A DNA stretch of 64,000 nucleotides from the NCBI GenBank assembly GCA_032622095.1, contig CP136065.1, positions 96,669,343 through 96,733,342 of the forward strand, given 5' to 3'. This DNA comes from Siphonodentalium dalli (Eukaryota > Mollusca > Scaphopoda > Gadilida > Siphonodentaliidae). The position numbers and the translations under genes were made by a program. Position 1 is the first letter of the stretch. Every line of letters starts with the position of its first letter. Under the pieces are notes generated by a model that saw nothing but the letters and a program-made list of their open reading frames with translations, had not been told where the DNA came from and made no database searches. Below, in pieces: positions 1 to 11,597 of the stretch.

Positions 1-1389
1 GAAATATATATCATCTGTAAAGTTTTTGAATCTGAGTTTCTTGTTTCTATATTCCATGGGTTGACCACCTTGAGACTAAGAAGTCCATAATGTGGGCTCA
101 TATCAAGTATTATACACGTATTGTTAAAAATATAGAAAAATAAATCTATTTAATAAAAAAAATTTTTTGCCTGCATACCGTCCCTATTTTTTTCCAGCTC
201 GTTAGCGGAAACAAACGTCTTTTTTTTTTAGGCCTCATACTAGAGTTATACTAATTTCAAATTAATTTTTTGTCATACTAATTTGTTTTTTATCGGGTTT
301 TGGCGAGTTACAACGATCTTTCCAGTTTAAAATTAATAAAAGTATAGACCAGAAAAAGCTCGTACAAGGCAGGAAATTTCATGAAAAAATATTACGTACA
401 TGTACGTTTATTCGGGACACGAGATTAGCGCACTTCGAAGTTCAAGTTCAAAATCGTTAAACTGAAATTTCCTTCTTAAATCAGATCGCATATTGTGATA
501 ATCCGGGTCATGCTAAATATATCTTGAGACTGAACACCGATTAGTACATTGATCAAAATGTGACTCCTTGCACCCGATGTTTCGGAATTTGTAATATTAA
601 TTTATTGCAAAAATTTAAAAAAATATTATTTTTTTGCTCAAATTAGTCAAAACAATTGCACCGAAATAGAGGCTAGTACATGGTAATCGGGCTTACTTTT
701 CGCACACGCCTTTTCTCTATACGCTCAGCAGCAAACACGCGTTCTCCCATCTTCTAAACTTGCACAGTTATTGTATAATTATCATTAAAAGTTTGTGTTT
801 TCATTGCGTCTGGCTGCAAAGGCCGCCATAGTAAATAGTCACGTGACAGTCTTCAAATCGGAAACAGTGGTTCGGCTCGAGAACTTCTATTTGCGGCAAG
901 CCACTGTACTCTATCGTCACCAACTCTTTATCGTTTACCACAATAAGACAATGTCATGTCGTTTTATAATTGCATTTGTCCCAAGAATGCGTTAACCTCT
1001 GCACTATATGGTATGCTGTTTTTACGATTTTTCAACTTGAAACTGGATAACTCAGAGAACGCAGTAATTCTCGAGCCATGAGACCAGTCCTCCGACCGCC
1101 AGTCAACTCATGGCTAATTTCCGGGTAACTAAACTTGAACTGGCATGTTCAGGAATCACACTCTCCAGATTCGATTTGTGTTATTTTGTACTATATATCA
1201 CACAATGTATTTGATTTAAATTGTTTACATCCACAGGTAGGTTTAAAAAAAAAACCTCACTACATGACTTTTATATATAAATAATATATACATGTAGTCA
1301 TCAGTAGTCATAGTGAATTTATAATATCAGTGAAAATATTGCTATATCACATGAGACCCCTATAATATCATTGAAAAATCCATCAGATA
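1..1389. other. No gene recognised
   Basis: AT-rich intergenic sequence with homopolymer T and A runs. The only open frame above 60 codons (795-995) has no recognisable motif or splice context. I see no RNA gene or clear repeat here. Confidence 0.5.
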
Positions 1390-1805
1390 TTTTCTTATCT
1401 TGACTCACTAGTGGGTAATCGCTGCGTGCTTCACAAGTACAGCGCAGATTAATACTATATAGAAAAGACGCTCTTGACACCAATACCATACATTGCATTG
1501 TTCAATACCATACATTGCATTGTTCATTAAAGTTCAATTATTGTCCAACTTCGTTGCACTAACGAAAATAGACACAAAAACAAAGAGGCAAATTGGGGGA
1601 CTATATATTTTGTCGCAAGGCAGAGCGCGCAATATTGTCGTATACAGTTGTGAAGCATCTCAGCCAATGCCATGCTTGTATGCATTCTACAGCTTCTTTT
1701 AAAGACTTTGATTTGTTAAAAAGGGATAAAACTCTATAGTTTTTTTTTCATGTGATATACAAGATCTTCAACTCAACAAGTTATGTTGGGATATAAGATT
1801 TTATG
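1390..1805 (+). repeat. Dispersed repeat copy A (inverted partner at 30.5-30.9 kb)
   Basis: About 400 bases recur in reverse complement at roughly 30510-30930. Shared landmarks are the stretch around GCGCAGATTAATACTATATAG, the stretch with ACAAAGAGGCAAATTGG, GTGAAGCATCTCAG, and TCATGTGATATACAAGATC followed by AGTTATGTTGGGATATAA. The copies differ by scattered substitutions and small gaps, so this is an old interspersed element. It has no coding capacity I can support. A short direct duplication (ATACCATACATTGCATTGTTCA) sits near 1485-1526. Confidence 0.75.
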
Positions 1806-1810
1806 AAACT

Positions 1811-1873
1811 CGTTTGATAAATTTGATTCACAATTTCGTCTACGACTCGTTGTGAATCAAATTTATCAAACTC
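1811..1873. repeat. Perfect hairpin, ~22-bp arms
   Basis: GTTTGATAAATTTGATTCAC and the two bases after it recur inverted about 16 bases downstream, giving a near-perfect stem with a 16-base loop. It directly follows dispersed repeat copy A. At the corresponding edge of the partner copy near 30490-30540 there is a different palindrome built on TATGTTGGGATATAA. Confidence 0.8.
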
Positions 1874-1949
1874 GTTTGCAATTTAATACTTAATATGGTA
1901 CATAATATGTACTACATATATATATGTATGGAAAGACGAATTGACATTT

Positions 1950-2560
1950 TATAAATAATTGAGCGTAAGCACAATAAGAAATATTCCTTTGTATTGTGCT
2001 TACATGTAAGTAGGCCTTAGTATAGTTAAATTTTCCTTATTGTGCTTTAAGTGCAATTAGATATTCCTTATTGCACTTAAGCATAATAAGATATTCCCCT
2101 TTTGCACTTAATCACAATTAAATTAAAGCACTATAAGGAAAATTGAATTGTGCTTTAGCACAATAAGGAAAAATCTTAGGGATGATCTTATTGCGCTTAA
2201 CTCTTTTGCTGCCGATCTCGTATAAATGTGAGTTTTCCAATCGCTGTCAATAGTGCATTTATGGAAATTCTGGAGTGCATCTGGATAAGGATGTAATTCT
2301 AAGTGCAATAAGGAATATTTAAATAATTTAATTGCACTTAAGTGCAATAAGGAATATCTAATTGCACTTGAAATTTAATTATACTTAAGCTCAATAGGAA
2401 TATTCTTATTGTGCTTAAGCTCAATAAGGAATATCTTTATTGTGCTTAAGAGCAATTAGAGATTCCTTATTGCGCTTAAGCTCAATTAGTTATTAAATGA
2501 CAATTTGGCTTCCCATATACCGGTATCTGTACCTAATTGCACTTAAGCACATTTTAATAA
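1950..2560. repeat. Cluster of alternating inverted GCACTTAAGCACAATAAGGAATAT motifs
   Basis: About 16 imperfect copies of a motif built on TGCACTTAAG and CACAATAAGGAATAT lie in both orientations, so neighbouring copies can pair into many alternative hairpins. Spacing varies (roughly 20-60 bp), so this is not a simple tandem satellite. A short non-repeat segment (about 2185-2295) interrupts it. Confidence 0.75.
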
Positions 2561-3054
2561 ATAATAGTCCTATATATTACCATAAGAAGCTTTCATCCCT
2601 CGACAACCCCCTCCCCTCCCAGCAGAGACCCTCTAGCCATGTCCCAGATTCTACTGTTCACGACAATAATTAGGCCCATACATGTATATCAATACATTAT
2701 GGATACTATAGCTGGCACAACCGTGGGCTGTACAACAATATTTGTAAAGTACGGTATAGTTGCAAAATTACTAAACTGAGTGGTTGTTAATTCAATTGTG
2801 CTCAAGCAGAATCCATCTGCGAGCTAGGTTAGCTAGGGCGGTTGGATTAATGTGATTAAAGCACAAAGTAATAATAACAATGCTTACATATATTGATATA
2901 TATAAGCATGCTTGTACTAGTACATGTACATGTATAGTCAAATTCCAGGTATCAGGGTCAGGACTCAGCACTAGCAATTATTAATTTCAGCCGAAAATGC
3001 AGCCCTGCACTATAATTTGGCCTGCACTATTATTCGGCAAGTGAGAGTACGGCA

Positions 3055-3320
3055 CCTATCAAATGACACTCCCCATGTCAAATTACCTCTGTGTGCCAAT
3101 TTCCCTACATATCTCCTGATCTGATAATAAACACTGTTCATTGATAATTTGATAATTTATAATATAATTTATTTCCCCCCCCCCCCATAAGTCATTTGAG
3201 ACCAAAGGTGCCTATCCCATGATATTCCCCTGGTCAGGTAACTCCTGTGTCTAAGCTGACGCTCTTTTAAGTTGATAAGGAACGCTCTTTATTGCTCATA
3301 AATCGCAATATTACCATTAC
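3055..3320. repeat. Fragment of the 'AACGCTCTTTATTG' repeat family
   Basis: It contains GATAATAAACACTGTTCATTG and GTTGATAAGGAACGCTCTTT, each followed by sequence like the units at 62.5-63.7 kb, separated by about 150 bp. A 12-base C tract lies at 3175-3186. It appears to be an old isolated piece of the family that forms the large inverted array at the right end of the window. Confidence 0.65.
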
Positions 3321-4725
3321 ATCTGAACAACTTTTTTGACATTTGAGACCTGAAAACTGCCATACTAATATTTCAAATATGAAACAATTTTATTTTTACC
3401 AATGACAAACCTACTCATCTTTGATGCCGATCTTCATTCCACTCAATATTGGCCAATTTTTCAGTTACATCAAAGAAATGCGTTTTTCGGGACCATGTGT
3501 CTTTGAATGGATTTTTCTCTAAAATCTCCAAGTGCCGCTTATGAATGTAATTTTGGATTGGGGAAGAATAATTATGTTTTTAGGTCAGGAAATCAATTTT
3601 GTTAGGAGTGATTTTGCAGCTTTACATGCATCACACTAAATTTTTACGTCCATTATATGTTCAAAGCAACGTGATAGTTTTGAAAGGTTTCTACTTAGAA
3701 AAGGAGATTTCCTATATTATGTCTGTAACTTATCTGAGTAGTCCAAATGCATTAATAAAATAAATTGAATTTCAAGATCAAAATTAATCATCCAAAGTGT
3801 ATTCTGGCTGAATATCTTGTTTAACAACAGATGTTATTATTGTCCAGTAGTGGTATTCAAAATTAGCCACACCAAATTCACAAGTAAGGTGATGCCCATG
3901 CTAAGAACGATAATGTAATAAAATTACACCCCCCCCACTTTAATCGTCTTTCCCTTCATGACTACAAGGCTGATTCGGCCAAATTAAACATGTGTGTTAA
4001 GTTTTGATATCAATATACATGTATGTAATAACTCATAGTAAAGATAGTGACCATTCATAAGGATCATATCTGACATGCATTCATTATCAATCTTTAATCA
4101 AACTCATTGCCAGTGAGTCTTATGGGGTCTTCCTTTTCACCTAGCAGGTATGGTTTCGGGTCAAGGTGTCATAATTGGGTACATCATAGAGATGACTATA
4201 GTTTATATCTTAGTTTGGTGGATTTGGTCTAATTTCAAATAACTCTGTTTAAGCATATTCACAAATTTGTCTGATAAAAGCTGTTTAATTCAGGAACAGA
4301 ATACATTCTGTCTTGATGTATAATTGTATAATCACCATTTTATTATTAAATAGAGAAAGATCAATTTCAATCAACATAGAATTCACATTGGAATTTAATT
4401 GTCAAAACAATACTGGTATTATGATATTCAAATTTAACTCTTCTAAACAAATAAACAAGCTTGTAAACCATAAATACTGTTCAATATTTGTCATTATAGC
4501 ACCTATGGTAACAAGATAGGATTATTAGCAGTCCTGTGCTTAGTTTGAAATAACTAAATTCCATGAATGTGTCTTTCATTTCTTGGTTTTTCAGAGTGTT
4601 TGTGAATTATAAATATCGCTGGAATCTGGATGACAGATTTGGCGGATAACAAATTTTGAGGGTGAAGAAGCACAGATTTCCCATAAGAAATACTTGAGGT
4701 ACAGTAACAGTTGGTTCCCAGTGCA
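3321..4725. other. No gene recognised
   Basis: AT-rich sequence without a supportable exon, RNA gene or structured repeat. One open frame at 4313-4519 encodes an unremarkable Asn/Ile-rich peptide and is most likely chance. Confidence 0.45.
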
Positions 4726-4792
4726 AACACTCCAACCACCAAATAGCTTATTGTCATGGCTCTATGAGAGGAGGCTTCATTTGTATCATAAT
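4726..4792. repeat. 67-bp repeat, left member of an inverted pair flanking the transposon
   Basis: Positions 4726-4792 match the reverse complement of 11531-11597 with a single visible mismatch (ATGGCTCT versus ATGGTTCT). The pair brackets the 5.7 kb TIR transposon at unequal distances (about 0.67 kb left, 0.38 kb right). A MITE fragment begins a few bases further on. Confidence 0.85.
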
Positions 4793-4797
4793 CTCAC

Positions 4798-4905
4798 TGA
4801 GAGCTTTCCGATGTATGGCAACAATCCATATTTCCGACTAAATCCTGAAAAATTACCCATAATCCAGCTGTGGTTAAGGAGTCGATTATTTAGGGCATTA
4901 CTGTA
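4798..4905. mobile_element. Half copy of a TA-ended palindromic MITE
   Basis: It carries GAGAGCTTTCCGATG, a TTCCGACTAAATCC core, and ends GGGCATTACTGTA. This corresponds to the right half of the full palindromic copy at 37885-38090; the left half is missing. The TACAGTAATGCCC tip and TA boundary point to a Tc1/mariner-type non-autonomous element. Confidence 0.75.
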
Positions 4906-5465
4906 TACCCAGGTAGCAATCACAATTTCCAGCTATTTTGGCCAACTTGGGAGGGGGTACTCTACGTACTTAAACTCTACTAGTATGCTGATCCATTATC
5001 CTTGGCATAGACCCCATGAAGTATATTGTATTTTCGACAGAAATGGTAGGTGTATTAAACAAATGTTTGTACTTTCACTTGTTCGTACAATCTGTCACTG
5101 AGTTATCATTTATGCCCCTTGCTTTGTACACACAAAACACACAAATTTACCAATTGTTTTACTAAAATTTACCATTTTCAAACCAAAATCAGACCATGAC
5201 AGAGTGAATGTCAGTAAATAAGCTTTTTCTACATGATAGATCTTGAGCTACATCTATTTCAAAATTAATTTTCTAAACATCTGTCTGGAATTTCCTTGTT
5301 AGAACTGATTATTTTGACACAATATTTAAGAACCATCAAACAATTGGATATTATAACGTCATATACTTCACTTTTATGGCATGAATAATATTAAAAATTT
5401 CACTGTTTTCAGATACCAAGAACTTCTGTAAAATATGTTTGTTTCAAAAGTGCAATTCATATACT

Positions 5466-5604
5466 AGTCCGGCAGCCAAACGCCATTTTTGCCCTCAACC
5501 TGTTTTTCGCGTATATAGTTTATTTCTCAGCGGTTTTTATCAGTTCAGTTCTTGTATAAGACGATACAAATGAGTGGACCGCTGTCAGCCTTGAGCAATT
5601 TTTT
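5466..5604 (+). repeat. Left terminal inverted repeat of the transposon
   Basis: It aligns to the reverse complement of 11021-11152. Shared blocks in order are AGTCCGGCAGCC, AACCTGTTTTT, GCGTATATAGTTT, CTCAGCGG, GAGTGGAC and CTTGAGCAATTTT, with small gaps and substitutions between blocks. Confidence 0.88.
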
Positions 5605-6218
5605 TTATGGAGCCTTAAAAATACCCACCAAAAAAGCGCAAAATGTCGACTGAGAATATATATACATGCGCAAATACATTACATAAGCGGCCTAACATAT
5701 AGGAATCCAAATACTTAATGTATATTTTATATTGGGGGCATCAACTCGACAATTAAGTGGTCAGTTGAGTTTGCTGTGTACTCGAAATGAAGAGTGTTTG
5801 TCCCTTTTTCATTTACCGCGTCTGTATATCTTCTATATAGCCCGTCAGCCAATGTGACTATTGTGATAGACCCATTTACTCGATGATATTTGTTATCTAT
5901 ATGACATTTCATTTTACTGCAGAAAAAGAGGTTTTCTAACATCGCGTGACAGACTCCGTGGTAGCATGTTAACATTAGAAATAAAGAGTGTTTTCAAATT
6001 GTTGCAGTTGACACGAAGACGCGACAATGCTCTTTATCATCAGCGGCTTAATCTTTAGCCGCCATCGAATGAGCACGTGTTTTTACTTTGCTCTTGCTAA
6101 TTCGCATTTATCTTCGATTTGACTTCTATTCGATCTAGTAGACCCCATACTTTTTACTTGTATATAATTCGCTCTTTCTTACTTCGATCATTTTGCTCGC
6201 ATCACACTCTGTGGCATT

Positions 6219-9200
6219 ATGACGAATATTTGTTACTTTGTTGGCGTGCTTAACTGTGAGGATTCCAGTCGCAAAGATCCATTAATAAATATCAGAATTG
6301 GCCCATAGCGCATAGAAAATATTATAAGATGCAGCAAGATCTACAATGATGATCTTCACATAAATCTTCAGCAGCGCTATGCTTGTGAACAAGCCATAGA
6401 TATAACTTGCCACAGATATTGCTTAAATAAATATGTACACACAAAAGAGGTCAAAAGGGCTCTCGGTAGACAAGATGTTGGCACCGAGGTGGACGCTCCG
6501 CCAGAAAAAGGTATAAGCGGTCACAGAACGTCTCTTTCAATTTCAGACAGAACTGCCTTTTTTGTGGTGACCTGTGCAATGTGAATACTGACCCGAAAAA
6601 CCCATCAAGATGGAGGCCAGCATATATATGTCGCCAAATCGACCACTCTAAGTCAGCCTTATCGTTTAAAGATCAGATCTTACCAGTTTGCGATCGCAGA
6701 CAAGACAAATGGTCAGATGAAGTCAGCATTAGGGTATGTGGTGCTGTAAGTGATCTGCATGCGGCAGATGCCCGCTACCACTCTGACTGCCGTTCCATGT
6801 TTATGTCTCCTAGAAACATTGAGACCGCATCGAAACAAGACAAACCTATTACGTCTGCGGATTGTGGTCCGCATTCCGAAGCCATGAAACATGTTATCAA
6901 ATTTATGACAAACGACCAGTCTCTCACATGGAGTTCTGTAGATTTGTATAGCATGTACATGTATGTAGAATTTGGTGGAACAAGTACTTTGGCGATGAAC
7001 TTCTTGTTCTCTCTTCCCCCGGAATAGCTACGATACTATCATATAGGAGTAGGGCGAACAGTGTACTCCGAATTGTCAAAGACACCGATGGTGGGGATAT
7101 ACAGTCAGCAATAAGAACTATGAAAAAGGTTGTTTGTAAGGAAGTCCAAGAAATTGTTCATAACAAAAACTTATATGACATTGACATAGATTTGGAAAAG
7201 ACTTCTAACTATGTCAGTGGAAGCATTCTAGAATTTCTTGGAAGTTTATCACCAAAATTGAATCACACACTCCCAGCTCTTCTCATAGGCAATATTATAA
7301 CGTCGGCAATACGAAATATACCGACTCCCCTCCAAGTGGGCTTGGCTGTTGCTCTTCGAGATTCAAAAGAGCTGATAAACACGATGCAGGACTTTGGCGT
7401 GACATGTACATGTACCTCAAACTATGGCATGGATTAAAAAGGGGGAAATGGCAACTCCGATCGAATATGATTTGGATGTCGTTAGTTTTGATGGTCCACA
7501 TAAACCAGAAATGCCAGATATGTATAAGAAGAGGCACGTGTCATCTCACAAAATGCTCTGTTGGATGGTTATGTCTGAACGTAGGGCAATTGGAACTGAC
7601 TTCGCATTTTTGAAGGATGTTGTGGTTTCCGACAATTGTCCTGAGTTTAACGGATACAACACGAGACTCTGCCGAGAATCTGGAGAATCAGCTCAACCTA
7701 AAACAAAAGCTGTGTATCTCCCCTTAATTGATATGCCCCCAGCAGACCCGGAGACTATTATAACTGCAATGACGAAGGCACAACAGTTGACTGGAAAAGC
7801 GGGACAACCATACACTTTATTTACAGCTGACCAACAACTATATAAAATAGTGGTTCAAGTGCTGTGGACTTATCCTGACTCTTTCCCTTTCTTAGTACCT
7901 CGATTGGGTGGCATGCATTTATTGATGAGATTTCTTGGTTCAGTTGGAACACTGATGGTAAATACCGGACTGTCTGAGATATTAGAATCAGTCTTTGGTG
8001 GTGTCGCAAAGATGCTTGTTGGGAAGAAATTTCCAATGAATATGAGGGCTATGCGTTTATTGGCAGAAGAGTTGATGCGGAAACTGATCGAGAACAACGA
8101 CTTCAAGTGTACAGAAGATCTGACTGACATGTTGGATGAACTTTCAGAACAGAGTCGCTCAACCAATATGTGGGTTGATGCTTTTCTGAAACCCGTGTTC
8201 ATCATGATGCTTTATGTTTGAGCCGAAAGGGAAGGTGACTGGCCTCTGCATCTTGTGGCAGTAAATAAAATGTTGCCTTACTTTTTCGCATCTGGACATA
8301 GAAATTATGCGCGGTATGGTCTGTATTATCTAAGGCAGATGGAATCATTTGCCGTCGAATATTCTGGCCCATTTCATGAGGGAGAGCATGTGATGAGGCA
8401 TTTGAATGGTTTTTGGAATGGTATCTGGAGTGACGTGTATATAGAGACAACTTTCATGAGATATGGACATGGCAAATCAGGTATCATTGGCATAACGTTA
8501 AAACCTGAAACTCTGAAGACATGGGCACTTAGCCTGCATGCTCGTGGATACCTGAGTGACGGTATATCTAATTTAAGAGATAGTCAAACCGGCGATACAC
8601 CTCTGTGTAACCATAAAGAGGAAGGCAAGTCCAGAGTAAGTCGCGATAAAATGGACAGGGAAGGATTATGAATCAAGCTGCAAAATTGCATTGATCCAAT
8701 GAACCCAGTCAATCATCCGGAAGCAATTATCAACATTGCAACAGGTCGGATTGGCACTATATCTGTAAATGTTGACAAAGTGTTATTGCTCGGAAATGAG
8801 AATATGTCAACATTTGAACAAAAGCTACCTGGTGGCTTCTATCATACCATATCTATGCCTGTGCAGACTATGGCCATCACGAATAAACTGATCAAAGTTG
8901 GGGATACAAAGGTATATGACACCAACTTAATATATTATAGGGTGATTGGGCTTCAATCCAGCACGAGCTTCAGTTGATATAGCGAACGTGCTGTCTCATG
9001 AGTTATCCTCGTTACCAACAGCACTATTCAATGACGCAGGAGATATGCGTATTCCGAAGTCAAAATCTGTATTGAAAAACAAGACTATGGTAGCATCAAC
9101 TACACGCCAGGTTGAATCAGCAGGTACATCGTGCACTGTGATCGACGGATGTGCTCTGTTATGGATTCCCCATTTGCCAACATCCAGCAAGACACGACAA

Positions 9201-10364
9201 GCTATTGTGATGGACTTTGTCGATAAATTTAAAGACCACATACGACAGAAATTGTTGTCTGGTGATGTGTATTTGGTATTTGATAGATATGTTGAATATA
9301 GTACCAAATGTGCTACTAGGGCCAACAGAAGTGCAGATGTTTGTTGTCGGGAGTTTAAGCTATCTGCCGCATCATTGTTACCATCACAAAAACTTACTTT
9401 GACGTTAATTCCGAACAAGACACAACTAATAAATAATATTTGCGAACAGCTTGTTAATGACACCGTCTTTTCCCAACAAAATACATGTACATCTAAACAT
9501 AAGTTGGTAATAACAGGTCAACACAAAACTCCAATACAGATAAGTAATGGTAGGGTGGTGAACAGACCTGACATGACGACAACACACGAAGAGGCTGATA
9601 ACATCATCGTCCAACAGGCTATTATGGTTGCATCCAAAGAAAGGAAGCGCGTTGTTGTTCTTGCTGATGACACCGATGTGTATGTTATGCTGTTGCATTT
9701 TAATATTGCTTGTGGTTTGAACATGCCCATGACAATGGAGTCCCCGTGCACGGGCGGACGCGTGTGGACATAAAGGCAACTGTGGACAAACACCGGAATA
9801 TCATACCTAACCTACTAGCCGCACATGCTCTTTCTGGGTGTGATACAGTGGCTGGTTGTTTTGGCATAGGTAAATGTCGAGTTTTGAAAGTATTGCAAAA
9901 TGGTTCTACCTTGAATAATATGGGCGACGAATTGGCCATTTGGGCAGATGTTTTGGCAGAAGCAACACAATTTATAGCCTTGTGCCCGCATTAATATGTG
10001 GATTACCAGGACAGGGAAGTCTGGCGCAACTAGTGTACCGAAGCTGTGCACTCTACCACCAACAACCGAATCATTTGAGCTAAATGTCAAACGGGCCCAT
10101 TTGCAGACATGTACCTGGAGAAATGCTCTCAGCCCAAATCCACCACAATTAGTTCCAACAGACTATGGGTTCGATAGAGACGAACAAATGAAATCTTTGC
10201 AACCGGTAACCGTCCCGGCAAATGTGACACTGGCACCCGACGAGATCCTAAAACTAATCAGATGTTCGTGTTCCACTCGCACGCCTTGCAAAACTGTTGC
10301 ATGCTGTAATGAACAGACGAAATTAGCTGAAACGTTTGACCAAAATTCAGATGTTGATGAATGA
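6219..10364 (+). pseudogene. Decayed transposon protein: Cys/His region, FEN/XPG-like nuclease motifs, CXC-like tail
   Basis: About 1,350 codons of one protein can be followed through six apparent frame changes (near 6545, 7016, 7430, 8955, 9750, 9992) and in-frame stops at 6306, 8219 and 8669, so it is a pseudogene. Order of motifs: TCHRYCLNKY (about 6400) and CLFCGDLC (6554) give a Cys/His N-terminus, followed by DLHAADARYHSDC. The centre has FTADQQLYK, PRLGGMHLLM, GKKFPMNMRA, GHRNYARYGLYY and a following E-TTFMRYGHG. The C-terminal third has VYLVFDRY, HEEADNIIVQQ, LADDTDVYVMLL and HALSGCDT...FGIGK, which matches the acidic and helix-hairpin signature of FEN1/XPG nucleases. CSCST...PCKT..CC near the end resembles a CXC (tesmin/TSO1) zinc cluster. 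From memory, similar uncharacterised proteins are multi-copy in invertebrate genomes; I could not search. Its placement between TIRs makes it the element's own protein. The catalytic mechanism is unproven. Confidence 0.82.
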
Positions 10365-11020
10365 GTTATCGATCAGATGACAGTTCGGTATACAAAAATA
10401 ACGAAACAAATTGAAAACGAAGAATGTCATAACTTTCGATGTATATATTTAAACATTTACGAGTCTGTTGTCAAATCCATTTGTAATATTTTGCTGCTAT
10501 ATTTTCAACTGGAAAATCATTTCATCCGAATCTTATTTAGATGAACGACATAACAAAGTCCATCTGTGATCTGAATCATCTTAAAAGTGTTCCAAAAACT
10601 TTTTCCAGAGCTATTGGGCGCTATTGTGTCGAAAATAGCTTGTTTTGAAGAAGGCGGCCATTTTAGATTTTGAGGAATATTTTAAGTTATTCAAATATGT
10701 TTGAAGTTCAGTACGATTATTTACACTCAACAGACTGTAGACACTATTGACTACATGAATCAACTGAAAAGAAATCAATTTTCAAATTTTTTTGGAAAAA
10801 AATGATTTTTTTTTGTCGATTTTGGCATATTTAGCAAATTTTTCGAGTATAAAATTACCGAAATCCTTATGTTTTCTTTATCTCTATTCACTATTGACTC
10901 AAACTGGTGCGTTACATCGCATCAACATAGCTCCCTTACTCCTAAGTCTTCACAATTTATGGAAGCTATATCGAAAAGAAAAAAATTTGTGGTGGCCATC
11001 TTGGATTTGTGGCAATATTT
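10365..11020 (+). other. Transposon 3' non-coding and subterminal sequence
   Basis: AT-rich sequence between the coding remnant and the right TIR. A segment near 10725-10780 (TGTAGACACTATTGACTACATG, AATCAACTGA) weakly echoes the inner part of the right TIR (ATAGACTACAAGAATCCGCTGA), suggesting a subterminal repeat. Short open frames here are not gene-like. Confidence 0.5.
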
Positions 11021-11152
11021 AAAATTGCTCAAGGGTGTCAGATGTCCACTCGTAAAATTATTGATAAATATACCATAGACTACAAGAATCCGCTGAGAAA
11101 AAAAACTATATACGCCAAAAACAGGTTCAGTGCGTGCCCTGGCTGCCGGACT
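11021..11152 (-). repeat. Right terminal inverted repeat of the transposon
   Basis: Reverse complement of the left TIR. It ends GGCTGCCGGACT at 11141-11152, immediately followed by CGGTATCC. Confidence 0.88.
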
Positions 11153-11530
11153 CGGTATCCATGATATCAGATCAGAAGATCATGAGAGGAGACTTAAGTA
11201 TTCTTGATTCGTGATATTTAATGATTATTTTCTTTTAGAACTACCCATAAATAATTTTCTATATTTGAGAAATTTCATGTCATACCTGTTGATCAATGGA
11301 AAATTGGGCTGAGATGAGTTCTGGGTCACGGGTTCATAACCAAATTAAAGCTGACCAACATGTCTCTTATTACTAGCCTAATTCGAGTTCGATTGCTCCC
11401 CACTTGATTGGACCACACCAAATATCAATGTTTTGTTTTCATTGGGCTGGAATATTTGTGACTGCTTTATTCTTCATTATAATATATGGGGATTTGATGC
11501 TATGTTATACAGTTAAAAATCTAACTCAAC

Positions 11531-11597
11531 ATTATGATACAAATGAAGCCTCCTCTCATAGAACCATGACAATAAGCTATTTGGTGGTTGGAGTGTT
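11531..11597 (-). repeat. 67-bp repeat, right member of the inverted pair
   Basis: Inverted match to 4726-4792 with one mismatch. Flanking sequence on either side is not shared. The open frame that crosses it (11404-11673) is therefore at least partly repeat-derived and is not called as a gene. Confidence 0.85.

Larger units (their letters stand above)
5466..11152 (+). mobile_element. ~5.7 kb TIR DNA transposon carrying one decayed ORF
   Basis: Both ends begin AGTCCGGCAGCC when read inward. The match continues through AACCTGTTTTT, GCGTATATAGTTT, CTCAGCGG, GAGTGGAC and CTTGAGCAATTTT, giving terminal inverted repeats of about 130-140 bp. Between them lies a single long intronless coding region in + orientation (6219-10364) with flanking AT-rich untranslated sequence. 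I see no convincing target-site duplication: the left flank reads ATACT and the right CGGTA. Superfamily is not assigned. The coding content (Cys/His region, central domain, FEN-like nuclease, CXC cysteines) does not match a textbook DDE transposase that I can name. The copy is inactive because its ORF is broken. Confidence 0.85.

Noticed and set aside
795-995. 66-codon open frame as a gene
   Set aside because: No motif, no splice or promoter context, ordinary for random AT-rich DNA.
4694-5101. 135-codon open frame as a gene
   Set aside because: It spans the 67-bp inverted repeat and a MITE half, so most of its translation is repeat sequence.
6542-10364. Reading the decayed transposon ORF as a multi-exon host gene
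   Set aside because: Frame changes occur within a few bases and without GT...AG introns, two stops lie in frame with continuing homology, and TIRs flank the whole.
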